From Microcebus murinus (Eukaryota; Chordata; Mammalia; Primates; Cheirogaleidae), in NCBI RefSeq assembly GCF_040939455.1, contig NC_134108.1, positions 2,757,501-2,821,500 on the forward strand: a DNA stretch of 64,000 nt, written 5' to 3'. A model generated the notes under the pieces. That model did not search any database, was not told the origin of the DNA, and saw nothing but the letters and a program-made list of their open reading frames with translations. Positions within the stretch are counted from its first letter, which is position 1. The number at the start of each line of letters is the position of its first letter. This document shows positions 40,330-50,830 of the stretch, in pieces. The translations under genes and the position numbers were made by a program.

Positions 40330-41640
40330 AACATTTGTAAAAACATTTATTTTGATAAAATTATAGGTTTTCATGCAGTCATAAAAATAATAGAGTCCTG
40401 TGTACCCTTCGTCCAGTTTTCCCCATGGTAACATCCTGCATGATTATAGTCAAGTCTAAGAGCACAACCAAGAAATTGGCATTGATACAATCCATCCGCC
40501 TTATTCAGATTTCACAAGTTTTACTTGCACTCATTTGTGTGTTTAGTTCAGTGCAGTGTGTATCACATGTGCAGAATTACCCACTGCATGATTCCACCAC
40601 TGGGCTCCCTCCTGCCATCATGGCAGAGCCACGGCCAACGCCTTCTCTCCCGCCTTCCTCTGACAACCACTAGTCTGTTTCTCAGTTCCCCATCTCTATA
40701 GTTTTGTCATTTTGAGTATGTTATTATAAATGAAATCATACAGTAGGTAGTCTTTTGAGACTGGATTTCTTCATTCAGCATAATTCTTTGGAGATTCAGC
40801 CAAGTTCTGTGTTTATTGCTGAGTACTATTTCGTGGTATCGATGTATCAGTTTGTTTAGTCATTCACCCATTGAGGGACATCTGTTTTCTTATTATGACA
40901 AATAAAGCTGCTATGGACATTTGTGTACAGGTCTTTGTATAAACACGAGCCTTCATTGCTCTGGTCTACTGAGGAGTAGAATTATTGGGTCTTACGGTAG
41001 GTGCCTGGTTTGTTTTGTAAGAAACTACCAACTGTTTTCCAGAGTGGCTGTACCATTTCACATTCCCACCAGCAGTGTCTGAGTGACCTAGTTTCTCTGC
41101 GTTCTTACCAGCATTTGGAGTTATCACTAGTGTTTTTCCCTTTAGCCATTCTGACAGGTATGTAGTGATACCTCATTGTGGTTTTAGTCTGCATTTTCTG
41201 ATGGCTAATGGTGTTGCACATCTCCTCGTGTGCTTATTGTCACCTCTGTGTCCCCTTCAGTGGATGGGCTGTTGATGTCTTTTGCCATTTGGTCTCTGAC
41301 TGTTGAATTTTCAGAACTTTATGCAGTCTGGAGACGAACCCCTTGTTGGATATGAGGTTTACTTACCTCTCAGCCTGCAGCTTGTCCTTCCATGCTGTCC
41401 ACAGCCTTCTGCACAGCAAACGTCTTTTACTTTGATGAAGTCCAGCTTACTGATTTCCCTTCTGTGGGTCATGCTTTTGGCACCAAATCTAAGAACTCCT
41501 TGCCTGGCCCTAGGTACCAAGGATTTTCTCCTATGTTTTTTCCTAAGTGTTTTCTAATAAGTTCCATATGTACATTTAAGTTTGTGTTTTATTTTGAGTT
41601 AATTATTTTTGTATAAGGTGTGAGGTTTAGATGTTTTTTT
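40330..41640 (-). mobile_element. Old L1 (L1M/L1ME-like), antisense, 3' UTR plus ORF2 end
   Basis: Plus-strand landmarks occur in antisense order: CATGGTAACATCCTGCATGA, TGTATCACATGTGCAGAATT, GATTTCTTCATTCAGCATAA, CAAATAAAGCTGCTATGGAC, AGAGTGGCTGTACCATTTCA, CATTCCCACCAGCAGTGTCT, and TCTGACAGGTATGTAGTGAT. Further right, TTTGATGAAGTCCAGCTTAC marks more of ORF2. Every frame is broken. The family is older than the L1 at 36872, judging by divergence. Confidence 0.88.
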
Positions 41641-43210
41641 TTTTCCTATTGATGCTCAGGATAGGATTTTTTTTTTTACCAGGGGAGTCTTTGCCCCTTT
41701 ACTCCCGAGCTCTGGCCACCCCATCCCCACTGCCAGCGGTCCCTGCTCTTGTGCCTCTAATACTAAACTAGTTACCTCTTGGTCCCCAAACCATGAGTTG
41801 AGCAAATGATGTGACTTAAACTCTTGTCTACACCGTCTATGAAGTAGGGCTTCAAATACCTGCAGTACCTCCCTGAAGGACAGATTATGAAGAGCAAATT
41901 ACGGTGTGGATGTTAAAGAGCCCCAAATAGCACCTATGTCAGGAACAGTGATTGCCCACCTCAGGTTACCTGGGTACAGGTAACTCAGTCATTACATTGA
42001 AGTTCTGTATCTTGGGGTCCAGAACCTTCCTTCCTGCCCTTTGGAGTAGCCCAGGTGTCTCCCATATTCGCTCAGATACAGCCAGAGCTGGTTCCAGACC
42101 AACGAGCAAGCTGCCCTGAGTCCCAGCGCGACTAGACACACAGTGGCAGCCCAGGTCCCGAGTGACCGCAGCGCCACGGGGCCCTGAGGGAGGGAGGTGC
42201 ATGTGTGACCGCACGCTCACTGCAGGGCTGCGTGGATGGCTGTGCCGGGAGGGGGGTCCAGGGAATGTGTGTCCCGGGTCTGAGCCACAGCCCAGCGAGC
42301 AGCGGGAGGTGATTCTTTCCTCTGTCCCTTCTTTCCGGAGGATGCAGCTCTGAGCTGCTCATCCGTGCAGAGCGCTCCTTCGTGACAGCCGCTTCTGTGT
42401 CACTCTCACTGCATCCCGCCTTGCTCACCGGCTTTGCTCACCCCACCCTGACCTCTGTCATGAGATGCCACTTATTCCTCATACCTCTTCACCTGCAAAT
42501 GGGAGCACGGCCCAGACCACTTGCCTGCCGTGTGGACCTCAGCTACGCCATTGTCACCAGGCAGGGACCTGAGTGGGCCCTGCACACTGGCACTGTCCCT
42601 GAGGCCGCCCTCTCTGCGGGGACGGTGCCCATGTCTGTGCTTCCGGGGCTCCCTCGGCTTTGGGGGGGGGCAGGTCAAGCGTCCCCTCCCCCACAACACT
42701 CCCCTCACCTCAGAAAGCCGGCAGCACTTTCTGCCACCCGCATGCTGTTGGTGCTCTCCCAACCCCTCTCGTTTGTTCCGCATGCTCAGGATGTCCCGCA
42801 GACAGGGCCTCAGAGTGTCTGAGGAAAGGGGCTCCCAGGGCGCTTCTGCCTCTTGGCTGTCCCTGCAGGGCGTGCCCTGGCCCTGCGCAGCGGGAGCCCC
42901 CAGGAAATGCCTGTCGATTGGCAGAGTGTTCTAAGCTCTGGGTGGGAGCACGGGGCCAGGCACAGACCCGCGACTGGGCATGCGAACGGCACGCACAGAA
43001 ATACATCTTCTGTGCCGCATGAAAACAGCAGCTCGCATGCACAGCGAGATCGCCGTCCAGCAGGGGCGCCTGTTACGTGGTAGCGTCCCCCGCGGCTGCA
43101 GCGAGCCACGGTTTCCCTCTCCTCCTCTTTCCAGGGCTGAAGCTGGAGAAATGAAAACCACCTTCAAGTGTAAACAGCATTCTATATTTTCTCTGGAAAA
43201 GGAACTGTCA
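41641..43210. other. Unique DNA, GC-rich after 42100; no gene supported
   Basis: Poly-T runs at 41633-41644 and 41670-41678 mark the edge of L1-related sequence. Beyond that, frames on both strands (42382-42822 plus, 42521-42934 plus, 42710-43042 minus) overlap and have no known domains. A G9-10 run is at 42661-42670. No promoter or RNA gene was recognised. Confidence 0.55.
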
Positions 43211-43224
43211 CCAATTTCTGGTTA

Positions 43225-43564
43225 TTTATTTATTTATTTTTTTTTTTTTGAGACAGAGTCTCGCTTTGTTGTCCAGGCTAGAGTGAGTGCCGTGGCGTCA
43301 GCCTAGCTCACAGCAACCTCAAACTCCTGGGCTTGAGTGATCCTTCTGCCTCAGCCTCCTGAGTAGCTGGGACTACAGGCATGCGCCACCATGCCCGGCT
43401 AATTTTTTATATATATATCAGTTGGCCAATTAATTTCTTTCTATTTATAGTAGAGACGGGGTCTCGCTCTTGCTCAGGCTGGTTTTGAACTCCTGACCTT
43501 GAGCAATCCGCCCGCCTCGGCCTCCCAAGAGCTAGGATTACAGGTGTGAGCCACAGCGCCCGGC
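43225..43564 (-). mobile_element. Lemur-type Alu, antisense, 14-bp target duplication
   Basis: A (TTTA)n/poly-T tail, GAGACAGAGTCTCGCTTTG, both arms, the TATATATATCAGTTGGCC linker, and GAGCCACAGCGCCCGGC at the 5' end. CCAATTTCTGGTTA occurs at 43211-43224 and 43565-43578, a perfect target-site duplication. The right arm B box is intact. Confidence 0.97.
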
Positions 43565-43578
43565 CCAATTTCTGGTTA

Positions 43579-44016
43579 AATATGAGCAACTTCCTTTGTT
43601 TTAAAAGCTTTTAATTTTAAACTAGTGGCAGGTATGTACTAGGAGTGTGACCCCAAAATTGTATAACTATTTCCTGAGCTGCTTCTCACATGCGCTAAGG
43701 TGGTTTTTATAAAAGCATCCTACGCAGCCACAGATCCTCGCGTGAAGAAGAAGGCTGCCCGTACGGACACTCGCTGTGGAGGACTCACGTGCCCCCGACT
43801 GTTCCGTCGCCCCGTGTCCGGGGCCCGGAGCTTTCTCCGGCCGCACGGAACTGGGGGGAGCCCCGCGCAGCCCGTCTGGTGTGCCGGGCCCTGGCCCGTG
43901 GCCGCGTCTCCTTACCAGGGCGGGGCTCTACCACCTGCCCCGATACGGTCGGGTGCTCTGAACGCCCGGAAAGAGGTTAGCTCTCGCTCCAGCAGACTTG
44001 CACAAAGTTTTGTCTT
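43579..44016. other. Unique DNA with a small CpG-rich patch at 43735-43990
   Basis: The CpG-rich patch (GTACGGACACTCGC, CCGTCGCCCCGTGTCCGGGG, CTCCGGCCGCACGG) has overlapping frames on the plus strand and no recognised protein. It may be a small CpG island. The left part is AT-rich and holds nothing. Confidence 0.5.
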
Positions 44017-44029
44017 AAGAACATGTCTG

Positions 44030-44139
44030 ACTTGTGGGGGGAAGGGGAGAAAGGGCATTTATTGAAACCTTAAAATCTGTACCCCCATAATATGCCGAAA
44101 TAAAAAAATAAATAAATAAAAAATTATTAAAAAAAAAAA
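44030..44139 (+). mobile_element. 110-bp L1 3'-end stub, sense
   Basis: A G-rich tract, GGGCATTTATTGAAACCTTA, TACCCCCATAATATGCCG, AAATAAAAAA and an A-rich tail form the last part of a lemur L1. AAGAACATGTCTG (44017-44029) and AAGAACTTGTCTG (44140-44152) are the target duplication with one difference. The insert is about 110 bases, most of it tail. Confidence 0.92.
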
Positions 44140-44230
44140 AAGAACTTGTCTGTCCATTGGAAAATCTATTTTCCAGGGAAAGTTATGCTCAGCATTGGTT
44201 GGTAGCTATTTCGAAAAAAGCAAGTTCTTT

Positions 44231-44856
44231 TTTTCTCTTCCTTTTATTTCATCATATTATGGGGGTACAAATATTGTTAGGGTTACAAATATTGGCCCTG
44301 CCTCCCCCTCCCTCCCCCCGATGTGCCAGGGATTCAAGCGTGCCGAATCCCTGGGTGGTGCCCACCACACACGTTATGTAAGCATACACCCCTCTCCTCC
44401 TCACCCTCCCCCTCCCGCCTGCCCACCACCCGATAAAAAGTTTTTTTTTTCTTTTTTGTTTGTTTGTTTTTTTGACATTTTGGTTACATTGTATATTTTT
44501 GCCTCTCCCTAAGAAGGGTTAGAGTTATGCCCTTCCCCTTCAAAATGCTCTCACTTTGTTGCCCAGGCTAGAGTGAGTGACATGGCGTCAGCCTAGCTCA
44601 CAGCAACCTCAAACTCCTGGGCTCAAGCGATCCTCCTGCCTCAGCCTCCCAAGTAGCTGGGACTCCAGGCATGCACCATCATGCCCGGCTAATTTTTTCT
44701 ATATATGTTAGTTGGCCAATTAATTTCTTTCTATTTATAGTAGAAACGGTGTCTGGCTCTTGCTCAGGCTGGCTTCGAACTCCTCACCTCCAGCAATCTG
44801 CCTGCCTCGGCCTCCCAGAGTGCTAGGATTACAGGCGTGAGCCACCACGCCCAGCC
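44231..44856 (-). mobile_element. Tripartite Alu-L1-L1 chimera with perfect 15-bp target duplication
   Basis: Read on the minus strand, the insert runs as follows. An Alu 5' end and body (44856 down to about 44549) has lost its A tail and the last bases of its right arm. A piece of one L1 3' UTR follows (about 44545-44474), with its own A-rich tail (44473-44441). A second L1 3'-UTR type comes next (44440-44237), closed by an A tail. AAAAGCAAGTTCTTT stands at 44216-44230 and at 44857-44871, identical and nowhere inside. The simplest reading is one target-primed event with RT template switches. Stepwise nested insertion is the alternative. Confidence 0.85.
44549..44856 (-). mobile_element. Alu portion of the chimera, 3'-truncated
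   Basis: Plus-strand reading starts at CTCACTTTGTTGCCCAGGCT without the usual GAGACAGAGTCT or a poly-T. It passes the lemur linker TATGTTAGTTGGCCAATTAA and ends at GAGCCACCACGCCCAGCC. The element's 5' end coincides with the target-site duplication. The missing tail and the direct junction to L1 3'-UTR sequence are what mark the insert as a fusion. Confidence 0.9.
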
Positions 44857-44871
44857 AAAAGCAAGTTCTTT

Positions 44872-45298
44872 ATTTTCCTGTAATGCTTTTTCTCTAGCCA
44901 TAATTTGTGACACCATAATTGGGGGGTAAAAACAATTTTTGCTTGCCTTGTTCATCTTACCAAGCTGTAGTATAATATCTTGACTTCCTTTCTCTTTCTT
45001 AGAGCATTTTTAATATATTTCCTGTTTCAGTGGGCTAGGGTATGGTCACATTTTGCTTTCTGAAAGGTGTCTACTTTCTGCTGTGTGAAACACGGGGCTT
45101 GTCTATAAAGTGGCTATAATGTTTTGACCACCTGCATTGCTGGGATCCTCCTTGCACAAGACAGCTACAGAAGGCGTGGCTGGTGAGTCCTTAGGGTGTC
45201 TTCACATTTTTGTGAGCATGTAAGGTTCCTTTCTCCATGCAAATTTTGGAGCAAATCACATGGAGATTGGAGAGGGTCCTTTTGCATCCAGAGAATTT
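44872..45298. other. Unique DNA, no gene seen
   Basis: AT-rich to mixed spacer with short frames only. Confidence 0.6.
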
Positions 45299-45299
45299 T

Positions 45300-45470
45300 A
45301 TTTATTTAACTAGCACTTACTGGGTATCCACTGTGGTCCAGACATTTGTCCGAGTGATAGGGATACAGTGACATAAGGAAAAGTCCCTGACTCTTGGCGC
45401 ACATTCTGGTAGGTTATGCATAGTAAAACAAATCAGCGAACAAATAAACAGCAGTATTTCAGGAAGGGAT
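45300..45470 (-). mobile_element. L2 3' end, antisense
   Basis: TTTATTTAACTAGCACTTAC, TGGTCCAGACATTTGTCCGA, GATAGGGATACAGTGACATA, AGTCCCTGACTCTTGGCGCA and CATTCTGGTAGG match the antisense L2 3' end box by box. It continues weakly to 45470. Confidence 0.85.
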
Positions 45471-45631
45471 AGAAATAGTGAGGTGGAAGGATACCAAGGA
45501 GATATGAGCACAGTAAGAAGCAGTGAAAAAATCAAAAGCATTTTTTATTCATTTTGAAATATGAGAGGGGTTGAGTTTGGCCCATGGCTGACTTTGATAT
45601 TTGCCCTGAAATTTATTATAGACAGGTAGCG

Positions 45632-45633
45632 GT

Positions 45634-45665
<32 letters not shown>

Positions 45666-45666
45666 A
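45632..45666. repeat. (GT)n microsatellite
   Basis: About 17 GT units with one early TA interruption. The surrounding sequence is unique. Confidence 0.96.
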
Positions 45667-45752
45667 CGTTTATCCAACTTTGGAAGACACACATTTTTTG
45701 ATTGTCACTCAAAGTATTTATACCAGAGTGTAAGACCAAAAGTCTCATTCTT

Positions 45753-45910
45753 TTTTTTTTTTTGAGACAGAGTCTCACTTGTTGTCCAGGCTAGAGTGAG
45801 TGCCGTGGTGTCAGCCTAGCTCACAGCAACCTCAATCTCCTGGGCTCAAGCAAATCCTGCCTCAGCCTCCCGAGTGGCTGGGACTGCAGGCATGCGCCAC
45901 CATGCCCGGC

Positions 45911-45956
<46 letters not shown>

Positions 45957-46100
45957 TTGGCCAATTGATTTCTTTCTATTTATAGTAGAGACGGGGTCTC
46001 GCTCTTGCTCAGGCTGGTTTTGAACTCCTGACCTCGAGCAATCCACCCGCCTCAGCCTCCCAGAGTGCTAGGATGACAGGCGTGAGCCACTGCGCCTGGC
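45753..46100 (-). mobile_element. Lemur-type Alu with expanded TA linker, 15-bp target duplication
   Basis: A full antisense Alu. AAAAGTCTCATTCTT at 45738-45752 and 46101-46115 is a perfect target duplication. The mid-linker TA tract has grown to about 18 units (45917-45953), against three to five in the other copies here, so the Alu has seeded a microsatellite. Confidence 0.97.
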
Positions 46101-46149
46101 AAAAGTCTCATTCTTATATATAAAAATCTTCTTATTACAATATAGTTCT

Positions 46150-46215
46150 TTCTCCAGACTCACAAAGTGTCGTGCACATAGAAGATGATCAATTAGAATT
46201 TTTGAAAGAAGGAAC
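46150..46215 (+). mobile_element. L2 or MIR 3'-end scrap
   Basis: CACAAAGTGTCGTGCACATA, then GAAGATGATCAATTAGAATT and TTTGAAAGAAGGAACG, follow the last part of an L2-type 3' end in sense. It is too short to assign firmly. Confidence 0.55.
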
Positions 46216-48788
46216 GAGGGCAGGAGTGGGTGAGCGAAGGTAGATAAAGTATAATTCGCACGCTTTGTAGTGTAGTTCGGGGCTCTGTAAAGAACCAGCA
46301 GAAGTATTTTAGTAAAAATGGGCCATGCAGTTTCTGTGACAGTGACTCAACTCTACCATTATAGCCCCAAAGCGACCACAGAAATATGTAACCAGATGAG
46401 TGTGGCTACATTTAAATACAACTTTGTTTGTAAAACAGGCAGAAAACACACAGTAGCTTTCTGACTGCTTTAGATTATAGTAGTGTTTTAGAGTGATTAA
46501 AAAGTATCTAATGCTATGTAATGATATAAGCCATGCTTAAAAACATCAGAGACTCTGGCCTAAGGATTGTAGAGAAGGCCACCACTGGGGTGTCCTCACT
46601 GGCAGGAAGCTTCTGAACGTTGTCAACAAGGGGACTTCTGCTTCACTCGGACTTTGAGGGAGCATTGTTAGTTGCTTTCACCTGCACAGTAAAGTTCGGG
46701 GAAGGTGGGGAAGATTAGGTTGAAGAGCAACTAAGTGATCGTAGCTCTTAAAACAGGGTTGGAAAGACAAGTTGGAAGGGCCTGCCTGGGTTGGCAAACG
46801 GCAGCCAGGGGTCGGTCCGCCCACGGCTTGTGTGCGCTCGCCACAGCGGAGAGGGCTCTCCGCATGCCCAAGGGCTGTGGATAGAAGAAAGGAAAGGAGG
46901 AGGAAGAGGAGGAGGAGGAGGAGAACACGGCGGAGACTACATGTGGCCTGCAAAGCCTAAACCGCTCACCCCTTGGCCCTTTCGGAAAAGCTCTGGAAGC
47001 CCAGGCTGGAGAACGGGAAGAACAGGTCGACTGCTCTTGTCTGCGCAACTGCACGGCTCTCGAGCTTAGCACCCAAGCTGCGAGGCCGCCCCCAGGTGAG
47101 GCCACACCTTTGTCACCGTACCCCTGTGGTGGCTCCGTGAGGCTGCGCAGGGCGCCCCGCCCCGAGAGGTGGTGCGTGCGTTCATGTCCTCGGTGGCTGG
47201 CCGTCACTTCTGCAACGGGAAATGGTGGCAGCACAAGACCCTCGCTGCCCACCTGCCAGCTCTAAAGAATTCGGGGAAGGCCTCACACCAGCTTCCCTTA
47301 TCGACAAACCCAAAAATAAGGGAAAAGCTTTAGTCATGAAAATGGGCAACTGTGAGAGTTTCAGGGAATCCCTTATCTTTGTGTGTTAGTTCAAGAACAG
47401 AGTCAGTCTTTAAACCTTGACAATCTGCTGTGTTTCCAGGCACAAATCCTTCCCCACGAGATTTACAATTGTGCTCTCTTTGTTGAGAGCAGATTTCCCA
47501 TCGTTTGCCATGGAAAACAGCTCTCCCTGACTCACCACGGGGCGGAAAATACATCTGTAAAGGCAGTCTGAGAGTCTCTGTCCCTCACTAGAATTATTAG
47601 CGTCCCAGGGGGCCACACTGACACCCCCAGAGAGAGAGGGTGTCACATCTACGGTAAAGCCTGTGCAGAGGAAGTGATGTCTGGTTAGGTTTTGTTCCTT
47701 GGAAATATGTTTTTAACATCTGCAAGCATAGGCAAATTGGTTTAAAACATATAAACGCATATGCTTTGTGTGTTACTATAGATACAGCTATTAAAATAGA
47801 ATATTAAACTCTGTTTTAAAAAGGCAAATAGTTTAAGTACAAAAATCAGGCCAGCGTGGACATTTGGCTGGGCCCTGGCCTCCGAGCAGGAGGGGACATC
47901 TGCTGATGGGGAAGGGGCTCCCCCCAACCCAACGCGGGTCAGGGGCAGGGAGCCTCCCTCTGCTGCCCAGGGTCGAGTGTGGGCGCCACGCTGCCGGGGG
48001 GGGGGGCCCACGGGGGTCTCGGCGGAGCTGACCCGCAGTGCCCACGGATGGAGCTGCTGAGTCGTGGAACAAGCCGACCCCAAGGCCTCTTTCAAAAAAC
48101 ACTAAATTCCAATCATTTAAGCCTCTTGGCTTTGGGCATTCTGTTGCCAGCAACTCGGAACGCCCCAGCAGCTCCGCACCTGGGTGAGGGAGAGGGTGCT
48201 CCGAAGAGGCGCGTGGTGGAGAAGGGAGGGACGGAGTGAGTCGGCTGAAGGCGATGCGTTTTCACGCGCTGCAATGACAATACGGTTGGCCCACATTGCA
48301 CAGAGCAAGTTAAAATTTAATTTGTGTGACCACCACATAAAAGAGACACGACTAGTGGTAATTGTATCTGAAGACCAAAAAGGAATCTGCTTTTTTGCTT
48401 TTTTTTAAATTTGTTTTTACAGTCTTTTGTCCCAAAGCCATGCAGCGTCCTGGTCAATGTCAACAGAAGTCCGGGGTGTGTGGAGCTGGCCCAGGGCAGA
48501 GGGCAGGGCTGTTTCCCTTTCTCCTTTGTCACCAGCTCCGGCCGCTCTGTTGTCATGTAAGACACAGCCAGCAATGAGGGCTGACTTCAATTCCAGTTCT
48601 GAGCCTGAGTCCTGGCTGCCCCAGTTACCGCAGGAGAGAACACATGGAAACCCAAGCTGGAATTAGGTCACCAAGTTCCATGAATGCCGACAGACATCTT
48701 ACCTTGGTGGCACCGACAGGTTTTGCAGAGACCTGTTTGGATCAACAGATTGCAGACGGGGAGCTGGCATTAGTCCTGACAACTGCTG
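46216..48788. other. Unique DNA, no gene supported
   Basis: Includes CAGGTGAGG at 47091-47099, a good splice-donor consensus after an open stretch, but no partner acceptor or protein similarity. Bases 47380-47620 look complex, and a G11 run lies at 47996-48006. The minus frame 46731-47252 (173 codons) crosses a GGA repeat and has no recognised domain. Confidence 0.5.
46893..46925. repeat. (GGA)n microsatellite
   Basis: About ten GGA/AGG units with early interruptions. It creates poly-Ser and poly-Arg frames that are not genes. Confidence 0.9.
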
Positions 48789-48789
48789 A

Positions 48790-49080
48790 CAGCATTTTTT
48801 TAAAGAATCTTTAAAGTGGAATCATTTATCTGTTCCAAAATTAGTGTTCCCATAGCAATGCTCACGCAGCCACTTTGTGCCGGTGTAATTACTCACGGAC
48901 GGCCATTGTTTACCTCTTAATTGAAAGCGCTGCGTCCAGACCTAATGACACGGCTGGAGTTCTCATCTTTAGGAATGCCTTCCCATCAACATTCCCCTTT
49001 TCCCCGGTGGACTCAACCTTTAAACTCCAGGACTGTCTCAGATTTTTGGATTGTTTCAGAAGCACAGCCAAAAGTAGGAA
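48790..49080. promoter_or_regulatory. Candidate conserved enhancer-like element
   Basis: Non-repetitive, complex sequence with clustered developmental transcription-factor cores. A homeodomain TAATTA lies at 48886-48891. A SOX-type ATTGTT (48905-48910) overlaps a forkhead-type TGTTTAC (48907-48913). TTAATTG is at 48917-48923. No coding frame or known repeat accounts for it. The call rests on motif clustering only; conservation was not tested. Confidence 0.35.
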
Positions 49081-49600
49081 TTAGAAGCAAGGGTCACCAA
49101 AAGGCCAACGTTGCTCCCACATTCCAACCCCAGAGGTGAGGTGTCCCGAGTGACGTGTCCAAAACAGCAGGAGATCCGAGAAGCCTACAAGTTGCGCGTG
49201 GCCGTGACTTAGGCTTGGGGCAGTCCGTCTTGGCTTTTTGGAGAGCAAAAGCCGAGGGCCTTGGACCAGGCGGTCACACGCGGCAACCTGATTTGTGTGC
49301 AAAGCCCGGGGGTGGGGGGTGGGCTGCACAGTACTGCAGCCTTTGAGGCCGGTCCGGTCACTGGAGACCGGAGTCAGGAAGAGACGGCCGGGCTGAGACT
49401 CACACTCTGCGCCGGGCAGAGGCGGCTCACACCTGCACAGCGCCCCCGTCCTGCTGTGTTGCTGCTTCTCTGGAGTACAGTAACTATGGCTGCACTGTGA
49501 CAAATGACAGCGGGTGTCACGGCACCACCACTCTGCCCTCTGTGACCTGTCACCGTTCATTCCAGCATTCGTGTGGAATACACAGCCTGTGCCAGGCTTC
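49081..49600. other. Unique DNA, no gene supported
   Basis: The long minus frame 49081-49902 (273 codons) starts here but has no recognised domain and overlaps plus-strand frames. It is Ser/Thr/Gly/Arg-rich and probably a chance open frame. It is the longest clean frame in this part, so expression data would be worth a glance. Confidence 0.45.
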
Positions 49601-49710
49601 AGGGTTTCATTGCATTTTCTTGTCTTATTCTCAAATGACTTCTCTTCGACCATTATAATTGTTTTAATGTGCTGTTTTGTTCTTTTTACGTCATTACAAT
49701 TCAAGAGAGG
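49601..49710. promoter_or_regulatory. Candidate regulatory element with a CRE-like site
   Basis: A T-rich block holds TAATTG near 49656 and TTACGTCA at 49686-49693, the CREB/ATF-type core. Complexity is higher than in neighbouring unique DNA and no repeat is recognised. Motif evidence only. Confidence 0.3.
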
Positions 49711-50640
49711 GGAAGACCCTGCCGTGGTCTCCCCTCCCCCTGTCCCCACCCTCAGCCAGCCTTGTACTCGTCTGACCTTACATTTGGAGGGGGCCAGTGG
49801 GCCAGGCCTCCTAGTGGAAGCCTGGGTTGTCGCGCTTCCAGCTGTACACGAGCAGTTCGATGGCTCCTTTCCCATTTGCAAAAGAAAGTGGGTTTTGGAC
49901 ATACTCTAATTGGAGGTTTTTAAATTAGAGCTCCCTGCTGTCTGTTAAAAGCCCCACCTTTGGGTTAATTATAAAGTGCCTTAAATGATATTTGATTATT
50001 TGGGAAGCAAAAGATGCAGGAGGACAGGGTTTCCGAGCCTTGAAACCGGCTGAACAACATTCCTCCTTCTACTTTTCACTTCTGCTCCAGAAACATCCTG
50101 TCCCACACGCATCTGTCATTCAAGCAACCCGGCTGTGAGAGGAACTGGGAAAGGGCTGGGATGGGAATCCCCTTTCCAATTCTAAGTTTCTGGCCTGACA
50201 GGTGCTTGCAAACAGGCTGTACTCCTCTGCCTGTCTCCCGTCCACACCTGCGCCTGTGGGGGTCACCTTGGCGCTCGCTGAGAGCCTGACAGCCTGGGAC
50301 GGAGGTGGGCGTGGCTTCCCGCATTTTGGCGTCACTTGGCTTGGGACGGGGAGAACTGTCTGAGGATGCCCGGGCACCTGGTCGACTGTTTGGTCTTTCC
50401 AGAATGACCCCTTCGGTCCGAGCTGGTGACAACATCACCAGACATGTCGTTTTTCCTCCCCTCAGCACCTGCGTGCCGCTGTTCCCCCAGGTTGCCGTGT
50501 CTTTGTTTTGCAGCTGGGAAACACCTCCCCGGGATGACGTGAGGGGAGACTCGGTGAGGTCTGTAAATCCCTTAAAGATGGAAGAGGCTTTCCCAGGCGA
50601 AATGCCAGAGTCAGGCTCCTGCCTCGCCACAGCACTGCGC
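49711..50640. other. Unique DNA; AT-rich homeodomain-type block at 49905-50030
   Basis: AACTCTAATTGGAGG-type sequence near 49905, TTAATTAT at 49965-49972 and TTTGATTATTTGG near 49990 lie within about 110 bases and could be part of the same regulatory cluster. The remainder is mixed unique DNA with no gene. Confidence 0.4.
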
Positions 50641-50830
50641 TTGGGACCATCGCCCCGTAAGACCCGGGGGGGCGGCGCTGAGACGTGGGCGCGCCCACGG
50701 GGACATGTCCGTGCGTGTTCTCTAAGTTAGTTTAGCTCATTGGTGACATCATAAGATCACCATCACCTAGGCAATGGAACATGTTGCTATGGGAACCGCA
50801 AAGCTGTATGATAACACAGCTCCCAAATGT
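50641..50830. promoter_or_regulatory. CpG-rich to X-box block, candidate promoter or enhancer
   Basis: A CpG-rich start (CGGCGCTGAGACGTGGGCGC) leads to GGACATGTCC at 50701-50710, a perfect p53-type half site. TGACATCA follows near 50744-50751 (CRE-like). GTTGCTATGGGAAC at 50783-50796 is a near-palindromic RFX X-box (GTTRCC-n-GGYAAC family). No transcript start can be placed. RFX sites are typical of ciliary-gene promoters, but no such gene is visible nearby. Confidence 0.35.

Noticed and set aside
49081..49902. 273-codon minus-strand open frame
   Set aside because: No recognisable domain, no splice or promoter context, and plus-strand frames overlap it. Treated as a chance frame.
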